Shown: one piece after another, positions 1 through 8,700 of the stretch | Layout: each line of letters begins with the position of its first letter | Position numbering within the stretch: the stretch's first letter is position 1 | Assembly: GCA_963760285.1 (NCBI GenBank) | Contig: CAVXCI010000003.1 | Coordinates: 62,001 to 126,000 of the forward strand | Length of the DNA: 64,000 nt | Reading direction: 5' to 3' | Origin: PALSA-278 sp963760285 | GTDB taxonomy: Bacteria; Acidobacteriota; Terriglobia; Acidiferrales; UBA7541 | Program-made: the position numbers and the translations under genes | The notes under the pieces: model-generated | Databases searched by the model: none | Told to the model about the DNA's origin: nothing | The model's input: the letters and a program-made list of their open reading frames with translations, nothing else

Positions 1-1
1 G

Positions 2-166
2 GGCAAGAAAGGTTTCTTCGGCACCACAATTGGGGGCATCATTTTCGCCCTGCTTTTCGTCCTGACCACCAACCTGCTGCTCGGTATCCTAGTCCACGCC
101 GCGCTTGACTTACTGATCATTCCGACCCTCCAGCGCCCCGTCGCGGAGGACGTTGCCTCCGCCTAG
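2..166 (+). CDS. CPBP-family intramembrane metalloprotease, C-terminal fragment
   Basis: Open from the window edge to a TAG stop, so only the last 54 residues are visible. The fragment has a hydrophobic segment (GGIIFALLFVLTTNLLLGI) followed by LVHAALDLL, which resembles the last conserved motif of CPBP (Abi/CaaX-like) membrane proteases, where a His and an Asp contribute to the active site. A short acidic tail ends the protein. The family cleaves membrane-associated substrates; the substrate here is unknown. It converges on the HAAS gene. Identification rests on one motif. Confidence 0.5.
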   Translation, partial: GKKGFFGTTIGGIIFALLFVLTTNLLLGILVHAALDLLIIPTLQRPVAEDVASA

Positions 167-216
167 CCCGCCACGCGAAGAGACGCTGATGTCACAGTCT
201 CGGCTCGTGACAAGGA

Positions 217-840
217 TTAACCGACGCTCGTCCTCACGCGCATCTGGCTTTGGCGGAGCAGGGGACCGCCCTGCCTTGGCCGTCTGAGATATCTGCGGAT
301 TCCGTACGTGGTCACCCACACAAAGAAGGACCCCAGGCAAATCGCCACCGGAATGTACCACCATCCGAGCACTTCATGTACCGGGTCCGCGTACCGCGGC
401 TCATGGATTCCGAAATCAAAAACACCAGGGCCTATCCATAGGCCTGTCTGGCGCGGAAAGATCGGCTTCAGGATCGCCGTGACCAGGAGCGCCCCGCCGG
501 CGCCATAACCAAAAACCGCGCCGAAGAACAAGGCTATGCCTTCCAGGCCGCGCTTCGCCAAATGAAGCGTCGCGCGCAGAATAAGCAGGGGCGAGATGCT
601 GCGGCTGGCGTGCCGGATTAACATGTCCTGCCCATACTGCGAAGCCAGGTTTTCCGCGGAGCCAAGGCGCATTAGAATTCCATCCATGCTGCTGCCCGGT
701 TCCTGCGCGCACTCCCGAATATGCACGCTAATTTCACGGACAACCTCTTCCCGGTCCGCGACGGACATGTTGGGAAGGCATTCGCGGAGCTTCGCCAAGT
801 AGTTTTCGATCCGCATTTCCTGCTCTTTCGATGGATTCAT
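217..840 (-). CDS. HAAS (DUF1700-like) signalling-domain membrane protein
   Basis: A 207-residue protein. Residues 8-70 form a helical HAAS-type domain (RIENYLAKLRECL, REEVVREISVHI, a RLGSAENLASQY segment). Two hydrophobic stretches follow, near residues 95-125 and 160-185, and then an Arg-rich tail. Its ATG overlaps the stop of the upstream PadR gene by four bases (ATGA), so the two are translationally coupled. HAAS proteins are commonly encoded beside PadR regulators and are thought to couple membrane state to regulation. The exact signal is unknown; pairing with PadR is the main functional clue. Confidence 0.8.
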   Translation of the reverse strand: MNPSKEQEMRIENYLAKLRECLPNMSVADREEVVREISVHIRECAQEPGSSMDGILMRLGSAENLASQYGQDMLIRHASRSISPLLILRATLHLAKRGLEGIALFFGAVFGYGAGGALLVTAILKPIFPRQTGLWIGPGVFDFGIHEPRYADPVHEVLGWWYIPVAICLGSFFVWVTTYGIRRYLRRPRQGGPLLRQSQMRVRTSVG

Positions 841-1232
841 CTCATCACCTCTTCTTTCTGTGCCGCGATTGCAGGTTTGATCAGTCGCCCCAGCTCCCGC
901 GAAAACTCAGTCCATGTCTCGGCCATTTGTTGCAGCCGGACGCGTCCGGGCGCGGTGAGCTGGTAATACTTCCGCGGATGCCCCGCTTCCGCCTCCACCC
1001 ATTCCGAGGTCAGCAATCCCTCGCTCTTCAGTCGGCTAAGAATCGGATAGATCGTTCCCTCCGCGAGAGCCAGTTGCGAGCTGTCTTCGAATCGCCGGAT
1101 GATTTCCAGCCCATATAGCCGGCCTGACCAGAGCGCCGCAAGGATGGCCATCTCCAGCGCCCCCTTCCGTATCTGCTGCTCCCAGCGCTCCGCAGGCTGC
1201 CTCTTCTCCGAACCGATGGCATCATTTATCAT
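837..1232 (-). CDS. PadR-family transcriptional regulator
   Basis: A 131-residue winged-helix repressor. The PadR signature is clear: RKGALEMAILAALWSGRLYGLEIIRRFE, then LAEGTIYPILSRLKSEGLL, and the wing ending PRKYYQLTAPGR (residues 22-100). The C-terminal helix mediates dimerisation in this family. It is the first gene of a PadR-HAAS operon. A perfect inverted repeat overlaps its own promoter, 13 bases upstream of the ATG, so autorepression is likely. The inducer cannot be read from sequence. Confidence 0.88.
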   Translation of the reverse strand: MINDAIGSEKRQPAERWEQQIRKGALEMAILAALWSGRLYGLEIIRRFEDSSQLALAEGTIYPILSRLKSEGLLTSEWVEAEAGHPRKYYQLTAPGRVRLQQMAETWTEFSRELGRLIKPAIAAQKEEVMR

Positions 1233-1245
1233 AGGTCATTGCACC

Positions 1246-1288
1246 ATACATAGCAATGCTATGTATATGACGCCGCAATGCTTGTCAA
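1246..1288 (-). promoter_or_regulatory. PadR promoter with palindromic operator
   Basis: On the minus strand a consensus -35 TTGACA (1283-1288) is followed after 15-17 bases by TATACA/TACATA as the -10. The -10 lies in a perfect inverted repeat with arms ATACATAGC and GCTATGTAT around a 3-base centre (1246-1266). The layout is that of an autoregulatory operator blocking RNA polymerase. The promoter elements are seen directly; binding by PadR is inferred. Confidence 0.7.
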
Positions 1289-1348
1289 GGACAAAAAACA
1301 AACCACAATGGGGCTATAGAAGGGTGGGGAAATTACTGGCGTGAAACG

Positions 1349-1909
1349 CTATTCGTCGTGTTCGCCGAGGAGAATGGCGGCGGCGAGGACCGTGGTCCAG
1401 ATCCCACGCTTGTCGCCGACGGCGGACTGGGTGATGTTCATGGTGCGGACAATCTTGTTGGAAATGCGGTAGACCTCTTTCTTTTCGTCCCAACTCAGAT
1501 CGGGATCGAATTCCACGTTCAGTGTGGTGGCCAGCATTTCCGCGGCCAGCTCTTCGGTGTATTCGCCGGCCACTTCCTCGGTCTCGCCGAAGGAATGATG
1601 CTCGGAAAGATAGCCGAACATGGATTTATCGCCGGGCAAAGCCAGTCCCACGCCGGCGGCGATCAGGCGGTGCGGCTCGCGCGTGGAATTTTCGCTGATG
1701 ACGGTGAAGGCCACCTGGCCCGGTTTCAGCATTTTCAGGCCGTCGCTGCGGGAAATCAGTTTGCAGTGCGGCGGAAAAATCGAAGAGACGCGCACGATGT
1801 TGCACGCGGCGATACCCGCGTTGCGCAGCGCCAGCTCGAAGCTGGAAAGCCGCTCGCGGTGCTTGCCAACGCCCTTGGTGAGGAAAATTTTCGTCGCGAC
1901 GAATGCCAT
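1349..1909 (-). CDS. pdaD: pyruvoyl-dependent arginine decarboxylase
   Basis: A 186-residue proenzyme that self-cleaves to create a pyruvoyl cofactor and then converts arginine to agmatine, the first step of one polyamine route. The self-cleavage site is visible as NIVRVSSIFPP; cleavage would fall between Ser42 and Ser43. Other family features are the N-terminal FLTKGVG(K)HRERLSSFE and the later GVGLALPGD and HHSFGETEE segments. Length fits the archaeal/bacterial family (about 150-190). No agmatine-processing gene is adjacent, so the downstream path cannot be told from this window. Confidence 0.88.
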   Translation of the reverse strand: MAFVATKIFLTKGVGKHRERLSSFELALRNAGIAACNIVRVSSIFPPHCKLISRSDGLKMLKPGQVAFTVISENSTREPHRLIAAGVGLALPGDKSMFGYLSEHHSFGETEEVAGEYTEELAAEMLATTLNVEFDPDLSWDEKKEVYRISNKIVRTMNITQSAVGDKRGIWTTVLAAAILLGEHDE

Positions 1910-2065
1910 CAGGACAGCCGGTGAGCGGCGGCTCCGCAGACGTTAATGAGCGCGTGGATCATGCGCGAAAAAATTAACAGGAAGCTTCCGCGGGTGTCAA
2001 TGCCTTTCGGCGCTCCGGCGAAAATTTATTCCAGCGTAACAATCCGGCGCGTGCGTGCATTTCCC

Positions 2066-2866
2066 TCAAATGCTGGCGACGGAGCCGCCGTCCACGCGAT
2101 AGTTGGACCCGGTGATGAAGGACGCCTGGTCCGACGCGAGGAACACCACCACGCCCGCGGTTTCGTCGGGCCGGCCGGCGCGGCCCAGAACAATATTGGG
2201 CCGAAACTCGCGCAGCATCACCTGCTCGGCTTCGTCGAGGCCGATGCCCTTGGCGCGCGCCCGGTCGCCGAGCATGCCGTCCACCAGCGGCGTGCGGATG
2301 AATGCGGGCGAAACGGTGTTCACCAGGATGCCGTCCTTGCCATAGGTTTTCGACAGGCTCTTGGTGAGGCTATTGAGCGCCGCCTTGGCGGCATTGTATT
2401 GCGGCATGATGGCGTCGGGCTGCACTCCCGATTCGGAAGAAATATTTATGACGCGGCCCCACTTTTGCTTTTGCATGTGCGGCAGCGCCGCGCGCGTGAC
2501 GCGCACCGCGGAGAGAACATTCACCTCGTAGGCGTCCAGCCACTCTTCGTCGGTGAGTACATCGAACGCGGCAAAATTATTAACGCCGCCGGCGTTGTTC
2601 ACGAGCACATGTATGGCGCCGAAACGCCGCACGGCTTCTTCCACCGCTTTTTTCGCGCCGTCGGCCTTGGCAACGTCGGCAACCACGGCGTGTACCACGG
2701 CCAATTCCTTGCGCATCTCTGCGGCGGCTGTGTCCAGTTCCTTGGCGCGGCGGCCGTTGATCACCACCTGGCATCCTTCGCGTGCAAACGCCGCGGCAAT
2801 CGAGCGTCCGATGCCCTGGCTTGACCCGGTCACCAGCACTACTTTGCCTTTCAGTCCCAGTTCCAT
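2066..2866 (-). CDS. SDR-family NAD(P)-dependent oxidoreductase
   Basis: A 266-residue classical short-chain dehydrogenase. TGSSQGIG (residues 13-20) binds the dinucleotide, VNNAG stabilises the sheet, and the catalytic set is Ser of NISSESG with Tyr and Lys of YNAAK. The C-terminal FLASDQASFITGSNYRVDGG is typical. The open frame extends 30 codons further upstream, but the start at 2866 is preferred because GGAGGAA sits just upstream and the fold starts there. The 3-oxoacyl-ACP reductase-like sequence does not fix the substrate. Confidence 0.88.
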   Translation of the reverse strand: MELGLKGKVVLVTGSSQGIGRSIAAAFAREGCQVVINGRRAKELDTAAAEMRKELAVVHAVVADVAKADGAKKAVEEAVRRFGAIHVLVNNAGGVNNFAAFDVLTDEEWLDAYEVNVLSAVRVTRAALPHMQKQKWGRVINISSESGVQPDAIMPQYNAAKAALNSLTKSLSKTYGKDGILVNTVSPAFIRTPLVDGMLGDRARAKGIGLDEAEQVMLREFRPNIVLGRAGRPDETAGVVVFLASDQASFITGSNYRVDGGSVASI

Positions 2867-3050
2867 TGCGTTCCTCCTTCCAGCGTCTGCCGCAGGCAGG
2901 CAATCTACAGATGCGCTGGCGCATACGGCGGTTGCAAACTTGGTTTGGCATTCCATATACTGAGTTGTTCAACCTTCCGCGCTGCCGGGCGCGGGTGCGC
3001 CGGGAAAGATTTGCGAATCGGCGCAGCGGCAGAAGCGGCAAGGAGCATGC

Positions 3051-3694
3051 ATGTCCGTCAAGGCGGCGCCGGGCGCAAGCTATATCCTCGACAAACTGCA
3101 ATCTCTCAGCGGTCATGATTCCCATTGGCGCGTTTCTCATCGAGCATTTCTTTGAGAACAGCTACGCTCTGGTCAGCGAGCAGAAATACAATTTCATTTC
3201 CGGCAAGCTGCAAACCATCCCCTGGCGCGTTCCCATCGAATTGCTGTTTCATCTGGCTGCCGATTCTTTCCACGGCTGCTACGGCTGTACATCTGGTGGA
3301 AAGGGAAGTCCAATGCGCTGCGCGCATCCCTGGATGGCCAACTGGCTGTACACATTGCAGCGCTGGTCGGGGATCGTGGCTTTCCTTTTCATCGGCTGGC
3401 ACTTTATACCGAGCGGTTTCTCACACAGGGCAAATCCACCTATGCGGGCGTGGCGCAATCCATGCACAATCCCTGTACGCGGCGTTTTACGTGATTGGCA
3501 TGGTGGCCTCGGCTTTCCATCTCGGCAACGGCATATGGAATTTCTGCTGCAAGTGGGGCATCACCGTCACGCCGCGTGCGCAGCGCGCCGCCGGCTAGGT
3601 GGGCGCGGCGGTGGCCTCGCCTGGCGATCTCGGCGTGGCCACCGTGGCGGGGTTCGTATTCCACTGGCTTCCTTTCGAGTTCTATACCCAATGA
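3051..3694 (+). CDS. sdhC: succinate dehydrogenase cytochrome b558 subunit (frameshifted)
   Basis: Membrane anchor of complex II that binds haem and quinone. Pieces lie in different frames: KLQSLSG, then IPIGAFLIEHFFENSYAL, an FHG motif near 3265, SLYAAFYVIGMVASAFHLGNGIWNF (about 3470-3545) and the end VFHWLPFEFYTQ. This is the b558-type anchor of Bacillus-like SdhCAB. The start has AAGGAG upstream. Several single-base indels break the frame between 3115 and 3640. Its stop overlaps the sdhA start by ATGA. A real pseudogene is possible, but the whole operon is damaged in the same way, which suggests sequence errors. Confidence 0.72.
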
Positions 3695-5476
3695 GACATC
3701 CTAGAATAATCATGGTGGGCGGCGGACTGGCCGGGCCTGATGGCCGCCATTCGCGTGGCTGAATCCGGCGTTCCCGTTGAGCTTTTTTCCATCGTCCCGT
3801 GAAGCGCTCGCATTCGGTCTGCGCGCAGGGCGGCATCAACGCGGCGAAAAATCTGAAGGGCGAAGGCGACACCCCTGGATGCATTTTGACGACACGATTT
3901 ACGGCGGCGATTTCCTCGCCAATCAGCCGCTGGTGAAGGGCATGTGCGACGCCGCCCCGGCTATCATTGATCTCCTCGACCGCATGGGCGTGATGTTCAA
4001 CCGCACGCCGGAGGGTCTTCTCGATTTCCGCCGTTTCGGCGGCACGTTGCTTCACCGTACCGCGTTTGCCGGGAGCCACCACCGGCCAGCAATTGCTCTA
4101 CGCGCTGGACGAGCAGGTCCGCCGCTACGAATCCGAAGGCAAGGTGAAAAAGTTCGAGGGCTGGACGTTCCTTTCCGCCGTGCTGGACGAACTCGAACAT
4201 CTGCCGCGGCATTTGCGCCATGGATTTGCGCAGCATGGAAGTGAGAACTTTTCCCTGTGACGCCGCGATTTTCTGCACCGGGGGCAACGGCGCCATTTTC
4301 GGCCAATCCACAAATTCCGTGGTCTGCACCGGCTCGGCGCAATCCGCGCTTTTCCAGCAGGGCGTTTATTATGCCAACGGCGAATTCATTCAGGTGCATC
4401 CCACTGCCATTCCCGGCGAAGACAAATGCCGCTTGATGAGCGAATCGGCGCGCGGCGAAGGCGGCCGCGTCTGGGTGCCGAAAACTCCCGGCGACAAGCG
4501 CGACGCCCGCTCGATTCCCGAAAACGAGCGCTTCTATTTTCTCGAGGAGTGGTTCCCGAAATACGGCAATCTGGTTCCGCGCGACGTCGCCACCCGCGCC
4601 ATCTATCGCGCTGTTTTTGAATTGAAGCTCGGCCTTGAAGGCCAGCCCGCGGTTTATCTGGACGTCACGCACATACCCCGCGAGGTGCTGGATCGCAAGC
4701 TGGAAGGCATCCTCGAAATCTACGAAAAATTCATGGGCGTGGACCCGCGCGAACATCCCATGCGCGTTTTTCCCGCTATGCACTACACCATGGGCGGACT
4801 GTGGATCGATAACGAACATCAGGCCACCAACATCGCCGGAATCTACGCCGCCGGGGAATGCGAATATCAATATCACGGCGCGAATCGCCTGGGCGCGAAT
4901 TCGCTGGTCTCCTGCATTTACGGCGGGATGCTGGCCGGGCCCGCCGCGGTGCATTATTCGCGCGGACTGAAGGAGGGCTGCGAGAGCGATTCCTCGCATG
5001 TTTTCGAGCGCGAACGCACCCGCCAGCAGGATCAGAACGACGATCTACTAAACAGGCAGGGAACTGAAAATCCGCTCACCATCTGGAAGGAACTCGGCGC
5101 GATCATGACCGAGCACGTTACCGTCATTCGCGTGAACAAGACGCTCGAAGCGGTTTTGCCCAAGCTCGACGCGCTCGCCAAGCGTTGCGAGCACGTGAAT
5201 TTGTCCGACCGCACGCAGTGGGCCAATCAGACGCTGCAATTTACCCGCGAACTGGCCAATATGATCATCCTGGCCAAAGTCATTACTCTGGGCGCGTTGG
5301 CGCGCAACGAATCCCGCGGCGCGCATTACAAGCCGGAATTCCCGGGGCGCGACGACGCCAAATGGCTGAAGACCACCGACGCCAGTTACAACGGCGGCAA
5401 CATCAAGCTGGATTATGAAGCCGTGGATACCAGCCTGATTCCGCTGCGCGCCCGGCGTTACGACATGGCGGGCTAG
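3691..5476 (+). CDS. sdhA: succinate dehydrogenase flavoprotein subunit (frameshifted N-terminal third)
   Basis: FAD subunit oxidising succinate to fumarate. The start MRHPRIIMVGGGLAG carries the dinucleotide-binding glycines, and RSHSVCAQGGIN holds the His expected to bind FAD covalently. These N-terminal parts are spread over all three frames between about 3735 and 4215. From 4220 one long frame is intact (CDAAIFCTGGNGAIFG, IQVHPTAIPG, HYTMGGLWID, GECEYQYHGANRLGANSL, and the ARNESRGAHYKPEFP segment). Total span fits a B. subtilis-type SdhA of about 590 residues. Start overlaps the sdhC stop; sdhB follows after 30 bases. Confidence 0.82.
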
Positions 5477-5506
5477 TCGCGCGCAACAGGAGCATAATAG
5501 GAAGCA

Positions 5507-6255
5507 ATGGCCTGCACATTCATCGTCAAAATTCGCCGCCAGGCGCACCCGCAGGAAAAAGCGCACTGGGAGGAATTCGAGATTCGCGACCGGCAGGGGC
5601 TGAACATCATCACCGTTCTGCGTGACATCGCCGAAAATCCCGTCACGCGCCGCCGGGGAGGGCACCACTCCCGTCGCCTACGAAGCCAATTGCCTGGAGG
5701 AAGTTTGCGGCGCATGCGCCATGTTGATCAACGGCTATCCGCGCCAGGCCTGCTCCGCGCTGGTGTCCAATCTCGAAAAGCCCATTCGCCTCGAGCCGCT
5801 GCAAAAATTTCCCGTGGTGCGCGATCTCGCCGTGGACCGCTCGTCCATGTTTGAGAGTCTGAAGCGCACCAAGTGCTGGATTCCCATTGATGGCACCTAT
5901 CCGCTCGGCGAAGGCCCGCGCATGGCTCCGGAACTTCAGGAAAAAGGATATCCGCTTTCGCGCTGCATCACCTGTGGCAACTGCCTGGAGATTTGTCCCA
6001 AGCGTCAACGAGCATTCGCATTTTGTCGGCGCGGCCATTGTCAGCCAAGTGCGGTTTGTTCAACTGCACCCCACCGGCGCGATGCACGCCAGCGAACGCC
6101 TCGAAGCCCTGATGGCCGATGGCGGCATCGACGATTGCGACAACGCCCAGAATTGCGTGAAGGTCTGCCCCAAGGGAATTCCGCTCACGGAATCGCTCGC
6201 CGCAATCAATGGCCAGGTGCTCAGGCACGCCATCCGCAGTTGGCTGCAGGGTTAG
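5507..6255 (+). CDS. sdhB: succinate dehydrogenase iron-sulfur subunit (two frameshifts)
   Basis: Carries electrons from FAD to quinone through three clusters. The 2Fe-2S ligands are in CLEEVCGAC plus a later Cys, the 4Fe-4S motif is CITCGNCLEICPK, and the 3Fe-4S motif is CDNAQNCVKVCPKGIP. The frame changes near 5650 and again just after CLEICPK near 6003, where one extra base separates it from VNEHSHFVGAA. Restored length is about 249 residues, normal for the family. Start has AGGA upstream. Last gene of sdhCAB. Confidence 0.85.
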
Positions 6256-6266
6256 AGGTAGCGCGC

Positions 6267-7508
6267 ATGTGGAAGAGCACTCTCATGCTGGCGTGTTCAC
6301 TCGCAGTGGCGGGGCTGGCGCTGTTGCCGTCCTTGTCCGGAGATGAATTGTCCAAACGCGCGCGCGATCTGCATTTCTCCACCATCGTCGTGGACACGCA
6401 CGACGACACCACGCAGCGATTAATCTGGCAGAATTTGGATCTCGGCAAGCGCGACCCCGACGGCAGCATTGATATTCCCCGCATGCGCGAAGGCGGCTTG
6501 GACGCGATTTTCTTTTCCATCTGGATGTCCGGAAAAGTCACCGGACCAATCGCCGTGCAAAAGGCATTGGACCAGATCGCCGCCGTCCGCAATCAGGTGA
6601 GCACGCATCCCAAAGATCTGGCGTTGTGTACCACCGCCGAAGAAATCCGCCGCGCCCACAATGAGGGCAAAATCGCCATCCTGATGGGCATGGAAGGCGG
6701 GCACATGATTAATGACGACCTCAGCGTGCTGCGCATGTTCGCCGATTTGGGCGTCCGCTATCTCACCCTTACGCACATGGTCAACACCGACTGGGCCGAT
6801 TCCAGCACGGATACGCCCGCGCACAACGGCCTCACCGATTTCGGCAAACAGGTGATTCACGAACTGAACCGCGACGGCGTGATGGTGGACATTTCGCACG
6901 TTTCGGACAAAACGTTTTACGACGCGCTGGCCGCCAGCCGCGCGCCCATCATCGCCTCGCATTCTTCCGCCCGCGCGCTCTCGCCCGCGCCGCGCAACAT
7001 GACCGACGATATGATCAAGGCCCTGGCGGCCAAAGGCGGCGTGATTCAGATTAATTATCACGTGGGCTTTCTCAGCCCCGAATTTCTCGCCGCCAGCAAG
7101 AACAATCCGGAATTGCAGTCGCGCATGGACGCGGTGCAGAAAAAATGCGGCGAGGACGAAGCCTGCCAGGGAATCGAGGGCGACAAAGTGATTCGCGCCA
7201 TGGTCGCCGAAGGAAAGCTGCCGCGCGTGGAATGGACGGAGATCGTGGACCACATTGACCACGCCGTGAAGCTGGTGGGCGCGGAGCACGTCGGGCTGGG
7301 TTCCGATTTCGACGGCGCGGACATGCCTTACGGGATGGAGGACGTCACCGGCCTGCCTAAAATTACGGAAGAGTTAATGCGCCGGGGTTATACGGACTCG
7401 CAAATCCGGGACATTTTGGGGGAGAATACCCTGCGGGTGATGGAGCAGGTGGAGCGCGTCAGCCGCGAAATGCAGCAGGAGCAGAGCGGTGGCACGCCAG
7501 CCCGGTAG
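6267..7508 (+). CDS. membrane (renal-type) dipeptidase, peptidase family M19
   Basis: A 413-residue zinc dipeptidase with an N-terminal signal segment (MWKSTLMLACSLAVAGLALL). Zinc and active-site residues match M19: H45 and D47 in DTHDDT, Glu of MGMEGGHMI, the His of DISHVSD and of ASHSSARALSP, and the Asp of GLGSDFDGAD. The family hydrolyses dipeptides, including some with D-residues, outside the cytoplasm. The ATG at 6267 begins the signal peptide; the frame is open further upstream only because it runs through sdhB. It follows sdhB by 11 bases, so co-transcription is possible. Confidence 0.88.
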   Translation: MWKSTLMLACSLAVAGLALLPSLSGDELSKRARDLHFSTIVVDTHDDTTQRLIWQNLDLGKRDPDGSIDIPRMREGGLDAIFFSIWMSGKVTGPIAVQKALDQIAAVRNQVSTHPKDLALCTTAEEIRRAHNEGKIAILMGMEGGHMINDDLSVLRMFADLGVRYLTLTHMVNTDWADSSTDTPAHNGLTDFGKQVIHELNRDGVMVDISHVSDKTFYDALAASRAPIIASHSSARALSPAPRNMTDDMIKALAAKGGVIQINYHVGFLSPEFLAASKNNPELQSRMDAVQKKCGEDEACQGIEGDKVIRAMVAEGKLPRVEWTEIVDHIDHAVKLVGAEHVGLGSDFDGADMPYGMEDVTGLPKITEELMRRGYTDSQIRDILGENTLRVMEQVERVSREMQQEQSGGTPAR

Positions 7509-7516
7509 CGGTTTTT

Positions 7517-7543
7517 GTAGCGCAGGCTCCCCGGTCTGTGCAT
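7517..7543 (+). repeat. dispersed palindromic repeat, family A, copy 1
   Basis: GTAGCGCAGGC ... GTCTGTGC followed by ATGTTGA. A diverged copy of the GCACAGGC/GCCTGTGC palindrome also found at 7652, 34947 and 61579. It lies just after the dipeptidase stop. The flank (GCATGT, then GCACGCCAGT) matches the flank of the 61579 copy, so a unit of about 70 bases may be the true repeat. Confidence 0.6.
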
Positions 7544-7651
7544 GTTGAAACGAGCGCGGCGTTCGCACGCCAGTTCGATAACAATAATGCGAGGCGCGGT
7601 TTAGCAGGCGTTTCTGTTTCCAAGACCAACGCGTGAAAGATTTTTGCGTTG

Positions 7652-7675
7652 GCACAGGCCGGGGGCCTGTGCTAC
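7652..7675 (-). repeat. dispersed palindromic repeat, family A, copy 2
   Basis: Arms GCACAGGCC and GGCCTGTGC with a G-rich centre, ending in GTAC-like GCTAC. On the minus strand it reads GTAGCACAGG..., the same sequence as the copy at 34947. It stands about 37 bases upstream of the cyclophilin start and would form a hairpin in that 5' region. Confidence 0.7.
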
Positions 7676-7711
7676 TGGACACCAACAATAAATCAAGGAG
7701 GGAAACAAACA

Positions 7712-8434
7712 ATGAGGAGCATTCGAGGAGGGAGTTTGTTCGCGGCGCTGGCGCTGGCCACGGCCTGCGCGTTCACGGCCAGTGCGCAGACTTCTTCGGG
7801 CAGCCAGCCCGCCAGCAGTAAGCCGGCAGCCAGCCATGCCATGTCCCAAAAAGGGGGAGGAATGAGTAATTCTCAATCGCTGATGAATCCGGCGGCGCTG
7901 AATGAAAAAGCGCCCAGCCAATATCAGGTGAAATTCGTCACCACCAAGGGCGATTTCACGCTGGAAGTCTATCGCGTGTGGGCTCCCATCGGCGCAGACC
8001 GCTTTTACAATCTGGTGAAGCACGGGTTTTACAACAACTGCACGATTTTCCGCGTGGTGCCCGGTTTCGTCACCCAGTTCGGCATCAGTGGCGATCCCAA
8101 ACTCGCCGCCGTCTGGGAGCACGCCAATATTAAGGATGATCCCGTCACCCAGTCCAACAAATTGGGCACCATCACTTTTGCCACCGCCGGTCCCAACACG
8201 CGTACCACGCAGGTGTTTATCAACTATAGCAACAACACCATGCTGGACAACCAGGGTTTCGCTCCCTTCGGAAAAGTTGTTTCGGGCATGAGCGTGGTGG
8301 AAGGACTCTATGGCGGCTACAAGGATCAGCCCACCGAGCATCAGGGTGAAATCTCTTCGCAGGGGAACGCCTACCTGGAAAAGAATTTTCCCAAGCTGGA
8401 CGTGATCAAGTCCGCCACCATCGTCGCCAAGTAA
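7712..8434 (+). CDS. secreted cyclophilin-type peptidyl-prolyl cis-trans isomerase
   Basis: A 240-residue protein with a signal peptide (residues 1-25, ending ASAQ) and a cyclophilin domain from about residue 72. Family motifs visible are TTKGDFTLEVY, APIGADRFYNLVKHGFYNNCTIFRVVPGFVTQFG, and TTQVFINYSNN. It catalyses proline isomerisation during folding outside the cytoplasm. The start at 7712 is favoured over an in-frame ATG 21 codons upstream because AAGGAGGG lies at 7695-7702 and the signal peptide begins here. A strong terminator follows. Confidence 0.88.
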   Translation: MRSIRGGSLFAALALATACAFTASAQTSSGSQPASSKPAASHAMSQKGGGMSNSQSLMNPAALNEKAPSQYQVKFVTTKGDFTLEVYRVWAPIGADRFYNLVKHGFYNNCTIFRVVPGFVTQFGISGDPKLAAVWEHANIKDDPVTQSNKLGTITFATAGPNTRTTQVFINYSNNTMLDNQGFAPFGKVVSGMSVVEGLYGGYKDQPTEHQGEISSQGNAYLEKNFPKLDVIKSATIVAK

Positions 8435-8493
8435 CTCTGGCGGTAGTCAGCGGCGCGGTATTCAGTTCTGCCTCGCCAATTTCGAATGAAGAA

Positions 8494-8523
8494 GGGCGCG
8501 GGAAAAACCCCGCGCCCTTTTTC
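8494..8523 (+). terminator. Rho-independent terminator after the cyclophilin gene
   Basis: A 9-bp perfect stem (GGGCGCGGG pairing with CCCGCGCCC), a short A-rich loop and a run of T. It lies 60 bases after the stop. Confidence 0.88.
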
Positions 8524-8547
8524 ATTTCTACCGCCCGTTCCAGTTGA

Positions 8548-8585
8548 GGTCATTCCGAGGGCGCAGCAGCGCCCGAGGAGTCTGC
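8548..8585 (+). repeat. dispersed repeat, family B, copy 1
   Basis: GGTCATTCCGAGG, then a small hairpin (GGGCGC ... GCGCCC), then CGAGGAGTCTGC. The frame TCATYCCGAGG - hairpin - CGAGG(G)RTCTGC is shared with copies at 35112 and 41540; the hairpin differs between copies. Confidence 0.6.
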
Positions 8586-8700
8586 TTTTCTTTCACCCCG
8601 CAGAAATGCCACAAGGAATTTTTCGCCGCGCGGCGGCAGAACAACAGATCCCACGTCCGCCGCGGCGGGTGATGGATGACCCCGGCGACTAACGCCCGGG

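Noticed and set aside
1358..1924. 188-codon plus-strand frame
   Set aside because: Antisense of pdaD, which has all catalytic motifs.
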